Shown in pieces: positions 17,751-27,800 of a DNA stretch of 55,764 bases. The notes under the pieces were generated by a model. It was given only the letters and a program-made list of their open reading frames with translations, was not told the DNA's origin and ran no database searches. Numbering within the stretch: the stretch's first letter is position 1; each line of letters begins with the position of its first letter. The position numbers and the translations under genes are program-made. Source of the DNA: Thiomargarita sp. (GTDB taxonomy: Bacteria; Pseudomonadota; Gammaproteobacteria; Beggiatoales; Beggiatoaceae); the NCBI GenBank assembly GCA_020720115.1, contig DYPD01000009.1, positions 1 through 55,764 on the forward strand, in the 5' to 3' direction.

Positions 17751-17843
17751 TATAGTCGGATTACTGAATCTTTAAAATAAAAGATATATAAAATCATATG
17801 CTTAATAATTATAAAAATATAATTATTGAGTAATCCTACTATA
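17751..17843 (-). mobile_element. 93-bp MITE, copy D, in the ppk1 leader
   Basis: Nearly identical to copy C. Its end lies 21 bases before the ppk1 ATG, leaving only the ribosome-binding site (AGGTGA) between element and gene. Any original ppk1 promoter must lie inside or beyond the element. Confidence 0.9.
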
Positions 17844-17864
17844 CTTAACTACAGGTGAACCTGC

Positions 17865-20168
17865 ATGACCACTGCACAGCAATCTAGTTCCGCTTCTGCA
17901 AGCTCAACCGCGTTAGCGGCACAGAGCGCCGATGAAAAAACCCCAAAGACATTGCCGCAAGCAGCACTGGTTTTACCTGCTGCGGAAACATCGCCGCTGA
18001 TAGAACTTCCCAGCGACACCCGCGAGTATGACTTGGATGCGCCTTTTTTGTACCTTAACCGTGAACTTACTTGGCTGAGTTTTAATCAGCGCGTGCTGCA
18101 CGAGGCGGAAGACCTGCGTACTCCGCTGATGGAACGCTTGAAATTCATTGCCATTGTCAGCGGCAATTTAGACGAATTTTTTATGAAACGCATCGGCGGC
18201 TTAAAACAGCAAGTCGGCGCGGGGATTCGCAAGCTTACGGTAGACGGACGCACGCCGCAGCAGCAAATTGATGTCTGTTGCCAGTTTGTGCAGGCATTGG
18301 AAAACAAAAAGCAGGCGTTGCTGCAAGAAATTATCGCGCTGATGCGTGAAGAAGCGATTGATGTGGTCAAGCACCAAGACCTCACTACCGAACAGCAACA
18401 AAGCCTGCGCAATTATTATCTGGAAAATATTTATCCGTTGCTAACGCCGCAAGGCATTGATCCAGCGCATCCTTTTCCCTTTATTTCCAATTTATCCATG
18501 AATTTGTTGGTCACCCTGCAAATGTCAGATGACCCTTACCCAACGCCAACCTTGGCGCGAGTAAAAGTCCCTACGGGCGCTGGTATACCGCGTTTTCTGC
18601 GCGTATCTAGCGAAGAGCAGCGTTTTGTTGCGCTGGAAGAAGTGATGTCGCATAACCTCGATTTGCTGTTTCCGGGCATGGATGTGGTGTCTTGTGAATT
18701 GTTCCGCGTCACACGCAATGCCAACACAGAACACGACGAAGAACGCGCTGATGACCTGATGAGCATGATCGAATCCGAATTGCGGGATCGCAAATTCGCG
18801 CCCATTGTGCGCCTGGAAGTCGCCAGCGATATGTCATTGGTACATCGCGGCATGTTGGCAGCAGAGTTGAGCTTAAATGAAAATGCCGATGTATTTGAAG
18901 TGTCCGACATGATGGGTATGAAGGACTTTTTTGAATTAGTGGGTTTGAAAGGCAAAAGCGAAAGTCTGCACGACCAACCGCATCAGGCAGCGGATCATCC
19001 CAAATTACAAGACGCGCCTAATATTTTTCACGCCATCCGCGAAAACGGCACCATTTTGCTGCACCATCCCTACCAATCTTTCACTAATTCGGTTGAGCGT
19101 TTTCTACGCGAAGCAGCGCGTGACCCCAAAGTGCGGGCAATTAAAATGACCCTGTACCGCACTTCCAGCGACACCAAAATCATTGATTACCTGATTCAAG
19201 CCGCGCTCAATGGCAAACAGGTCGCAGTGGTAGTCGAACTCAAAGCGCGTTTCGACGAAGCTGCCAACATCCGCTGGGCAAGCCGCATGGAAGAAGCGGG
19301 TATTCACGTCACCTACGGCGTAGTCGGCTTAAAAACCCATTCCAAAGTGGTTTTAGTGGTGCGCCAAGATTTCAGCTACAACAAAATCCAACGCTACGCC
19401 CACATAGGCACCGGCAACTACCACGCAGGCACGGCGCGGATGTATGCTGATCTGGGTATTCTCACTTGTAACGAAGACATAGGCGCGGATTTAACCCAGT
19501 TATTCAACTACTTAACCACAGGTTGGAATCCCAAACGGCATTACCGCAAAATCCTGCCTTCGCCTAAAATCCTGAAAGACGCGCTGCTGCACAAAATTGA
19601 CCGCGAAATTGCCCTGGTTAAAGACGGCAAAGCCGGCTTAATTCAGTTCAAAATAAATGCGTTAGAAGATATAGACGTGACTCGTGCGCTGTACCGTGCC
19701 GCCCGTGCCGGGGTGAAAATAGAGCTGATTGTGCGCGACACCTGCCGCTTCCGTCCTGGGCTGCCGAACTTAACGGAAAACGCCCGCGTCATCAGCATTG
19801 TCGGGCGCTTTTTGGAACACGCGCGCATTTACTATTTCCACAACGATGGTCAAGAAGAGTATTTCATCGGCTCGGCGGACGCCATGACGCGCAACCTGGA
19901 AAGCCGCGTGGAAGTGGTCACGCCCGTGGAAGACGCTAAATTACGCGAAGAACTGCGCTATGTGTTGGATACGCAACTCAATGATCACCGCACTGCTTGG
20001 GAAATGCGGGCTGATGGCAGCTATGTGCAAATGCAGCCTGGCGACGACAAAACCTGTGTTGGTGCGCAAGCGCGCATGATTGCCATGTACGAGCACCGCC
20101 ACCAGCACGCTGCGCTACTGAACAAACGGCAATTGCAACGAGTCAAACGTAGCAAGCGGAATCTGTAA
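17865..20168 (+). CDS. ppk1: Polyphosphate kinase 1
   Basis: 767 residues; the first 55 are low complexity (Ser/Ala/Thr-rich) and not part of the conserved enzyme, which starts at 'FLYLNRELTWLSFNQRVLHEA'. Conserved blocks: 'SGNLDEFFMKRIGGLKQQ', 'LLTPQGIDPAHPFPFISNLS', 'LHHPYQSFTNSVERFLREAA', 'KMTLYRTSSDTKIIDYLIQA', 'VVVELKARFDEAANIRWAS', then catalytic His492 in LKTHSKVVLV (equivalent of E. coli His435) and 'YAHIGTGNYHAGTARMYADL', and the second His (652) in FLEHARIYYFHND. The enzyme makes inorganic polyphosphate from ATP, reversibly. A CYTH-CHAD protein, a family often tied to polyphosphate, is encoded at 53137-54699. The start has AGGTGA upstream; a MITE occupies the leader. Confidence 0.96.
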   Translation: MTTAQQSSSASASSTALAAQSADEKTPKTLPQAALVLPAAETSPLIELPSDTREYDLDAPFLYLNRELTWLSFNQRVLHEAEDLRTPLMERLKFIAIVSGNLDEFFMKRIGGLKQQVGAGIRKLTVDGRTPQQQIDVCCQFVQALENKKQALLQEIIALMREEAIDVVKHQDLTTEQQQSLRNYYLENIYPLLTPQGIDPAHPFPFISNLSMNLLVTLQMSDDPYPTPTLARVKVPTGAGIPRFLRVSSEEQRFVALEEVMSHNLDLLFPGMDVVSCELFRVTRNANTEHDEERADDLMSMIESELRDRKFAPIVRLEVASDMSLVHRGMLAAELSLNENADVFEVSDMMGMKDFFELVGLKGKSESLHDQPHQAADHPKLQDAPNIFHAIRENGTILLHHPYQSFTNSVERFLREAARDPKVRAIKMTLYRTSSDTKIIDYLIQAALNGKQVAVVVELKARFDEAANIRWASRMEEAGIHVTYGVVGLKTHSKVVLVVRQDFSYNKIQRYAHIGTGNYHAGTARMYADLGILTCNEDIGADLTQLFNYLTTGWNPKRHYRKILPSPKILKDALLHKIDREIALVKDGKAGLIQFKINALEDIDVTRALYRAARAGVKIELIVRDTCRFRPGLPNLTENARVISIVGRFLEHARIYYFHNDGQEEYFIGSADAMTRNLESRVEVVTPVEDAKLREELRYVLDTQLNDHRTAWEMRADGSYVQMQPGDDKTCVGAQARMIAMYEHRHQHAALLNKRQLQRVKRSKRNL

Positions 20169-20190
20169 TCGCATTTCAGCAATAAAGATG

Positions 20191-20235
20191 CTATGCAGAC
20201 CTGCCAGGTTTTGCAAACCTGGCAGGTCTGCATAG
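20191..20235. repeat. 45-bp perfect palindrome between convergent genes
   Basis: Arms of 21 bp, identical on inversion, with a 3-base loop (TGC); core GACCTGCCAGGTTT. It lies between the ends of ppk1 (20168) and the radical SAM gene (20244). It may terminate both transcripts, though without a clear U-tract. The same type of palindrome is, as I recall, dispersed in many unrelated genomes. Confidence 0.8.
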
Positions 20236-20243
20236 CTGCCGTG

Positions 20244-21776
20244 CTACTCCGTATCAACACCTTTAAGATGCTGAATTTGCCGTGCTTTGGCGGATTGATG
20301 CACCTTTTGCCCAACTTGAGATTTGCCGCCATCTGCTTCACGCAAACACGCAGGGCGCTTAGGCACTTGATTTAACTCAAAATCTTCCAGCAAAGCTTGG
20401 CGTGCGTCATGCGCTTCTATAGCCAACACTTCAGTCAATCCTCGATAAAGCCAATCAAACAATTTATCCAGCGCAATTTGATGCGTCTGTCCGCTCTGCG
20501 CATACAACCAATCGCTAAACGCCATAAAACGCATAAAGGGCTGCTCACCCAGCAACAGCCGCCTCGCTTGCGGAAAGCGCCCGGAGTTCATGAACAAATC
20601 CCAATAACGGGCAAATCGGCTGATGCGCTGCATTTCTTTGAAACTAATGGATTTATTGCTCAATATGGGATAAGGCGGCAACGGGCTATAGCGCATGTCC
20701 CAGGCTTGGCTATGGCGACTGATGGGCGCTCCACGCAGACGCTTGAGAATACCGAGTTGAATTTCGTGCGGATTGAGCGCCACTAAGTCATCGAAACCTT
20801 GCGCAAAGCTGGCTAAATCTTCTCCAGGCAAACCCGCCAGCAAGTCGGTGTGCAGATGCGCGTGCGTTTGTTCGCGCAGAAAGCGCAGGTTGGCGTTGGT
20901 TTTAGCCGTATCTTGCCGACGGCTGATCCGAGCTTGTACGTCGGGGTTAAAGCTTTGGATACCGATTTCAAATTGCAGACTGCCTGGCGGAAATTGTTGA
21001 ATCAAAGTTTTGAGCGCGTCAGGCAAATTGTCGGGGATGAGTTCAAAGTGCAAAAAAGTCTGTGCGTCCAAGCGTTGCAGAAAAAAGGTGAGGATTTTTG
21101 CGCTCTGTTCGGTTTTTAAGTTAAAGGTACGATCCACAAACTTGAAACGCCGCGCACCACGCTCCCAGAGTTTTGCCATTTCCGCTAAAAATCTATATAA
21201 ATCAAAAGCATAAGCGGTTTTATCTAAGGCAGACAAACAAAATTCACAGCGAAACGGGCAGCCTCTGGAAGCCTCGACATAAATAATCCGCTGCGCTATG
21301 TCTTCATCCGTATAGGCATCATAGGGCAAAGCCAGTTCTGCCAGCGGCACAAACTCGGCATGGATGATTTTTTGCGCGGGCGGTTGCTCAGCTAACAGCG
21401 CCCGACAGAGTTGCGCGAAGGCTAAATCCGCCGCGCCGGTAATAACATAGTCCGCCCGTTCTGCTAACGACTGTTGCGCGGTTTCAAAGCTCACTTCAGG
21501 TCCGCCCAGCACTACTTGCACCTGGGGCGCAATCTGCTTAAGCAGCGCCACTATCTCATTGATTTCTCGTACATTCCAGATGTATGCCCCAAAACCGATA
21601 ATGCGCGGGTTTAACGCCAGCAATTGTTCGACTATGTCAAGCGGGCGTTGCGCAAGGGTAAATTCCAGAAGACACGCACGCGCCTGCAAATCCCCTAGAT
21701 TTGCCAGCAAGTAGCGCAGCCCAAAGGCGCTGTGAATGTAACGCACATTCAGGGTGGTCAGCAGTATGTCGGGCAT
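20244..21776 (-). CDS. B12-binding domain radical SAM protein (DUF4080-type C-terminus)
   Basis: 510 residues. N-terminal cobalamin-binding-like domain (about 1-135): LTTLNVRYIHSAFGLRYL, 'RIIGFGAYIWNV' and 'VVLGGPEVSFE'. Radical SAM core: RGCPFRCEFC gives Cys173, Cys177 and Cys180 (CxxxCxxC) for the 4Fe-4S cluster, then 'RRFKFVDRTFNL', 'FELIPDNL', 'LQFEIGIQSFNPDVQARISR' and 'HTDLLAGLPGED'. The C-terminal half, with 'ILKRLRGAPISRH' and 'YSPLPPYPILSNKSISFKEM', matches the DUF4080 group found fused to this core. Substrate unknown; relatives act in methylation or rearrangement chemistry. No maturase partner or small precursor gene lies next to it. Confidence 0.88.
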   Translation of the reverse strand: MPDILLTTLNVRYIHSAFGLRYLLANLGDLQARACLLEFTLAQRPLDIVEQLLALNPRIIGFGAYIWNVREINEIVALLKQIAPQVQVVLGGPEVSFETAQQSLAERADYVITGAADLAFAQLCRALLAEQPPAQKIIHAEFVPLAELALPYDAYTDEDIAQRIIYVEASRGCPFRCEFCLSALDKTAYAFDLYRFLAEMAKLWERGARRFKFVDRTFNLKTEQSAKILTFFLQRLDAQTFLHFELIPDNLPDALKTLIQQFPPGSLQFEIGIQSFNPDVQARISRRQDTAKTNANLRFLREQTHAHLHTDLLAGLPGEDLASFAQGFDDLVALNPHEIQLGILKRLRGAPISRHSQAWDMRYSPLPPYPILSNKSISFKEMQRISRFARYWDLFMNSGRFPQARRLLLGEQPFMRFMAFSDWLYAQSGQTHQIALDKLFDWLYRGLTEVLAIEAHDARQALLEDFELNQVPKRPACLREADGGKSQVGQKVHQSAKARQIQHLKGVDTE

Positions 21777-21803
21777 ACGAATTTTTCTGATAACTCAATA
21801 AAA

Positions 21804-21834
21804 AAATAGGCTTTTCTTAAGGAAAAGCCTATTT
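21804..21834 (-). terminator. Rho-independent terminator of the giant gene
   Basis: 13-bp perfect arms (AAATAGGCTTTTC and inverse) with a 5-base loop and a following T-rich run on the minus strand; 60 bases after the giant gene's stop and just before the radical SAM start. Confidence 0.85.
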
Positions 21835-21893
21835 ATAAAAGGGATCGCCGTAATGCTTTGCGGGCGGTTCTGCGACCAGCAAAGCAAAGGCGT

Positions 21894-24800
21894 TTAGCGG
21901 GGTAAGATTTCTCTGTTGCGCAGCGACCCGCCCGCTATGCCCAATAAGAGCAGTGATAACAACAACATTGCCCATTCTGACAGCGTCGGTATAGGCGCTG
22001 GTGGCTGCGGCGGTACTACCGTACCTGTGCCGCCCGTAGCTGTACCACCAGTACCACCGGTAGCTGTGCCAGTGCGCAGGGTGACCAGGTGATCTTCTAC
22101 TTCGCCGTCGGGTGCAGGACCTGTCGGGGGCAAGCTAGGTTCTGTGCTACAACGGAAGCGGGCATAGGTGCCTCCTAATTGCGCGGTTTGTGGCACGTTG
22201 AAGGTCAGTGCATTCACCCCTGAAGAGGCGGCTAATGTCATCCCTGTCGCTATTTGCTCGCCCACATCGTTCCAATCCCCATCTCGATTGAAATCAATCC
22301 AGGCGTTCAAAAAGCACACATTCGGCGTTGGTACTCGTACATTGATAGTACCGGGCTGACCAGGAATCAAATCAGTCACCAGATCAACGCCGTCATCAAA
22401 GTCATCTGTGCCACCTGGAACAGTCGTACCACCACCAGGCACAGTCGTTCCACCACCAGGCACAGTCGTACCACCACCAGGCACAGTGGTACCACCGCCA
22501 GGCACAGTGGTGCCGCCGCCAGGCACAGTGGTACCACCGCCAGGCACAGTGGTGCCGCCGCCAGGCACAGTCGCACCGCCGGAGACGCTGTTACTTGGAT
22601 TATCCGGGTCATCCGGGTTCACGCCTGTTCCCAGGAATACGCCCTGTTTCAGCGCGTGCCAAGCCCCACGATCCTGCAAACTCGTTGGATAGGGCGGCGG
22701 TGCATCGCCAAAGTCGCCTATGGGTTTGGTTGCAATCACCAGGCGGTAGTCTTCCACTTCGCCGTCGGGTGCGGGTCCTCTTGATCCCAAGCCCCGCTGT
22801 GTGCTGCAACGCAAGCGGGCATAGGTGTCTACACCTGCTACAGCGGCGGTGTCTGGTACGCTGAATTCAAGCGTATTGACATTTTGCGGCAAGGCGACAT
22901 CAGTAAAGATTTGCTCGCCTGCATCCTCAAAGTCACCGTCAGCATTGAAGTCAATCCAACCTTGTAGTAGGCAAGCGCCCGGTTGTGAAACCGCTATATC
23001 CACCGAGACAGTACCGCCAGGGGCGAAATTACCACGCGCCGCGACAACACCGTTCGCATCGCTGTTACCCGCCTGGTCGTCGCCGCTGGCTGCCGCGTCA
23101 GGGCGTCCGTCATTTTCTGCATCTACACCCGTGCCTAGGTGAATACCAGCAACTACTGTGTGACGTGCGCCATCAGAGCCAACTTTTGTGCCGTAGCTAT
23201 CAGGTGCGTCACCAAAGTCGTCAATGCCAATAAACATCAGACTGTAATCTTCCACTTCGCCATCAGGCGCTGCACCGCTAGAGCCTAAGTTGGGCTGAGT
23301 GCTGCACCGCAAACGGGCATAAGTGTATGTTCCAGTTTCGACTTCTGCTGGGACGCTGAAGCTGAGTGTATTCAATTTATCCGGCAACGGCTGATTGCGG
23401 AAAATTTGCTCACTGCTGTCATTAAAATCACCATCGCTATTGAAGTCCATCCAGCCTTGCAGCAGGCAGGCATTGGGTGCGGATACGGCAACGACTAAAG
23501 TGGCTTTTGTGCCTGGGCGCAAATCAGTTAAACCGCTGACTATGCCGTTTTCGTCTGCTGTGCCCACGCTGTCGTCGCCTTGCGCATCCTGCCTTGGCTG
23601 CCCATCGTTTTCCGCGTCAACACTGTTGCCTAAGTAAATATCGGGGGTAATAGAATGTTGCGCACCATTGTTGGCTTGCGTGCTGTGATAAGAATCAGGC
23701 GCATCACCATAGTCCACTAGGACGGCGTTCTGAATCTCGATTCTATAATCCTCAACTTCACCGTTAGGCGCTTTGCCGCTGTAACTCAAATCCGGCTGAG
23801 TGCTGCAACGGAAGCGGGCGTAGCTGCTACCTGCCTTGGCGGTTTCTGGTATCTTGACCGTCAAGGTATTGGTCAAAGCAGGCAACGGCTGATTGCGGAA
23901 AATCTGCTCACCACTATCAGCAAAATCACCGTCACCATTGAAGTCCATCCAGGCTTGCAACAAGCACACACCAACTGAAGGCACTGTCACCTGAAGGGTT
24001 GCCGTCTGCCCACGAGTCAGATCGCTGGGAAGCTGTACGCCATCTTCATCCGCCAAACCCTGGGCATCATCGCCATTCGCGCCAACACTGGGCTGTCCGT
24101 CAGCATCCGCATCCAGACGGCTGCCCAAGTGAACACCAGGAACAATTTCATGCCAAGCGCCATTATTCGCCAGTGTGCTCTGGTAGCTATCGGGTGCATC
24201 GCCAAAATCACCTTGAGGATTCAAGCGCAACAGATAATCTTCCACTTCACCGTCGGGTGCGTCGCCAGCAGAACCCAGTCCGGCTTGAGTGCTACAGCGC
24301 AAACGGGCGTAAATGTTGGCATCTACCACCGCAGTTGCTGGAATCTTAAAGCTCAAGGGCGTGCGTGTACTCGGCAATGCAGCGTCAGAGAAAATACGCT
24401 CGCCACTGTCTGCGAAATCGCCATCGGCATTGAAGTCCATCCAGCCCTGCAACAAGCAGGCATTAGCAACGGGTGTGGCAATGGTCAAAGTCACAGTACC
24501 CTCAGGTGACAACAGCCCTTGAATCGCCACAATGCCGTCCTCGTCTTGTTTAGCATTGCGATCATCGCCATCTGCGCCAATGCTGGCTTGACCCTCGTTT
24601 TCGGCATCTACGCTTGCACCCAAGTAAATATCTGCTTTTATTAGGTGACGTGCGCCGCCGCTGGCTTTTTGTGTCTTGTAGCTATCAGGCGCGTCGCCGT
24701 AGTCAAACAGGCTGCTGTCTAGGACTCTCACTTGATAATCTTCAACTTCGCCATCAGGTGCGTCCCCTTGTGCGGGCAAGTTAGGCACTGTGCTGCAACG

Positions 24801-27800
24801 GAAGCGGGCTGCGGTTAAGCCAGCTTGCGCTGTGGCGGGTAAGGTCACGGACAAGGTGTTGCTGACCGCTGTTAGACGTTGATTGAGCAAGATTTGCTCT
24901 TGGTTATCCGCAAAATCCCCATCGCCGTTGAAGTCCATCCAGGCTTGCAACAAGCACACTTCTGGCGCAGGCACGCTGACTTGCAGAGTAGCTGGCTGTC
25001 CGCGCACCCAATCGCCGATAAAGCGTATGCCGTCTTCGTCATCCTGCCCCGCGTTGTCGTCGCCTAACGCATCGCTACTAGGCTGTCCGTCGCTTTCTGC
25101 ATCTGCGTTATTCCCTAAGTGAATGCCAGATACTAGGGTGTGACGTGCGCCATCGCGTGCAGTTGTAGTGCCGTAGCTGTCTGGCAAATCGCCGTAATCT
25201 TTTTGCAATGCCAAGACTACAGGTAAGCGATAGTCTTCGACTTCACCGTCAGGTGCATCACCGGTTGAGGTCAATCCGGCTTGAGTGCTACAACGGGCGC
25301 GGGCATAGACAAAGGCTTGGGTAAGAGCGTCTGGCGCACTGAAGTTGTAGACCAGCTCGGTGCTATTAGGCTGCAAATCGGTGATTAAATGCTCACCGCT
25401 GTCTGCCCAATCGCCGTCGCCATTGAAGTCCATCCACAGGTTGAATAAGCAGACTTTGGCGGCGGGGAAGCGCAGCGCAACGCTGTTGCTTGTTCCCGCG
25501 AATAGGACGCCGTTGCTAAAGACTAAGCCGTCTTCGTCATCCGTGCTGCCCAAGTCATCGCCATCTGCTAACGCTGTGGGCTGACCGTCGCTGTCGCTGT
25601 CAACCTGAGCGCCCAGGTGAATGCCGGGTACTAGGATATGACGCGCACCTTGTTCACTGAGGCGGGTCGGATGCCCGGCTGCGTCGCCATAGTCGTAGGC
25701 TGTTTGGCTCAGTTGGATGGCATAGTCTTCTACTTCGCCATCTGGCGCAGGTCCCACTGCACCTAAGCTGGGCTGAGTGCTACAACGGAAGCGGGCATAG
25801 CTGTCGCCTAAGCTGGCTGTACTGGGTACGTTAATGCGCAAGGTATTGACTGTGCTGGTTAGACTTTGGTTGAGCAGTATTTGTTCGCCTGCGTCGCTAA
25901 AGTCGCCATCACGGTTGAAGTCCATCCAGGCATTGAGCAGGCAGATTCCGGCACGGGGGACGTGCACGGTAAGCTCGGCGGCTTGTCCTGGCACAAGCGC
26001 ACCAATGCTCACGCCGTCTTCATCATCGCGGCTATCGCTATCATCTGCATCAGCACCTGCACTGGGTTGAACATTGGCATTGGGGTCTATCTCATCACCC
26101 AAACGAATGCCATCTTTGATGATGTGAGAGGCGCCATTATTGCTGGCGGTGGTGCCGTAGCTATCGGGCGCATCGCCATAATCCAGTGCGGGTGTGATGA
26201 GGACGCGGTAGTCTTCGACTTCACCGTCTGGCGCATCGCCAGCAGAACCCAGCCCGGCTTGAGTGCTACACCGTAAGCGAGCATAGGTGTCTACGCCTGT
26301 TGCTGCGGTGAGCGGAACATCAAAGCTGACTTGAGTTTGCTGGGTAGGCAGAGCAACGTCGCTAAAGATTTGCTCGCCGTTATCGCTAAAGTCGCCATCA
26401 GCATTGAAGTCCATCCAGCCTTGTAACAAACACACATTGGCTGCGGGTGTGGCAATGGTCAGGGTGACTTTGCCACCGGGTGACAGCACGCCAAGACCGC
26501 CCACTATGCCATCTTCGTCGGTTTTTTCATGGGTGTCATCGCCATCTGCGCCAACGCTGGCTTGCCCGTCGTTTTCGGCATCTACGCTTGCACCTAAGTA
26601 AACGCCTGTTTTTATCAGGTGACGTGCGCCGCTGCTGGCTTTTTGCGTCTTATAGCTGTCGGGCAAGTCGCCGAAGTCATAAGCTTCGCCGACAATCTGA
26701 ATCGCATAATCTTCCACTTCACCGTCTTTTGCTGCGCCATTGGGCAACAAGCCCGTTTGGGTACTGCAACGGAAGCGGGCATAGCTGCCACCAGCACTGG
26801 CATTTTGTGGCACCATGAAGCCCAGATTATTGATTGTTGAAACCAGACGATGATCTGTGAACAGCTGTTCGCCAAGGTCTGCAAAGTCGCCGTCGCCATT
26901 GAAATCCATCCAAAGTTGCAAACGGCAGACTTCAGGCGTCGGAATTTGTACTTCAATCTGTGCGAGCTTGCCTTTCTCCAGCGGCGTCAAGAAACGCACG
27001 CCGTCTTCGTCATCCGCCGCACCATTGAGGTCATCGCCATTGGCTAAGGCATTGGGTTGACCCTCGGTTTCAGCATCTTCACCAGCGCCCAGATAAATGC
27101 CGGTCACTAGGGTATGACGCGCACCATCACTGGCAAGCAGCGTTGCATAGCTGTCGGGCAAGTCGCCGAAATCCAGCGTCAATTGGCTTGCGGGCACAAT
27201 GTTGACGAGATAATCTTCCACTTCCCCATCCGCTGCTTCACCGGTCTGGCTCAAGCCTGGCGTGGTGCTGCAACGAAAACGTGCGGCTGTTTGTCCGGGC
27301 AACGCATTGGCGGGCACTTGTAAGGTCAGCGTATTGCTGAGTGCTGGCAATGCTTGGTTAGTGAAAATTTGCTCACCCGCATCTTGCCAATCCAAATCGC
27401 CGTTAAAGTCCATCCAAGCGTTTAACAGACAGACATTCGCCGTTGGCACAGTCACCACCAGCGTTGCCGCCCTGCCTGGCACTAAGTCAGAACTAAAGGT
27501 TACGCCGTCTTCGTCGTCGCTGACTGCTACGTCATCGCCGTCTGCTTTGGCGCTGGGCGCTCCGTCTGTTTCCGCATCAATTTCATTCCCCAAGTGAATG
27601 CCGGAGCGAATCACATGGCTAGCGCCCTGGTCTGCTTTCAGCGTTGGGTAGCCTGTTGGCGCATCGCCGAAGTCATACACCAAGGCTTGCGCTACTTGCA
27701 GCGCATAGTCTTCCACTTCACCATCAGACGCTGCACCGGACGCTGCAAGAGCAGTTTGCGTGCTGCAACGTGCTCGCAGATACAGCAAGTCTTTTGGCAA

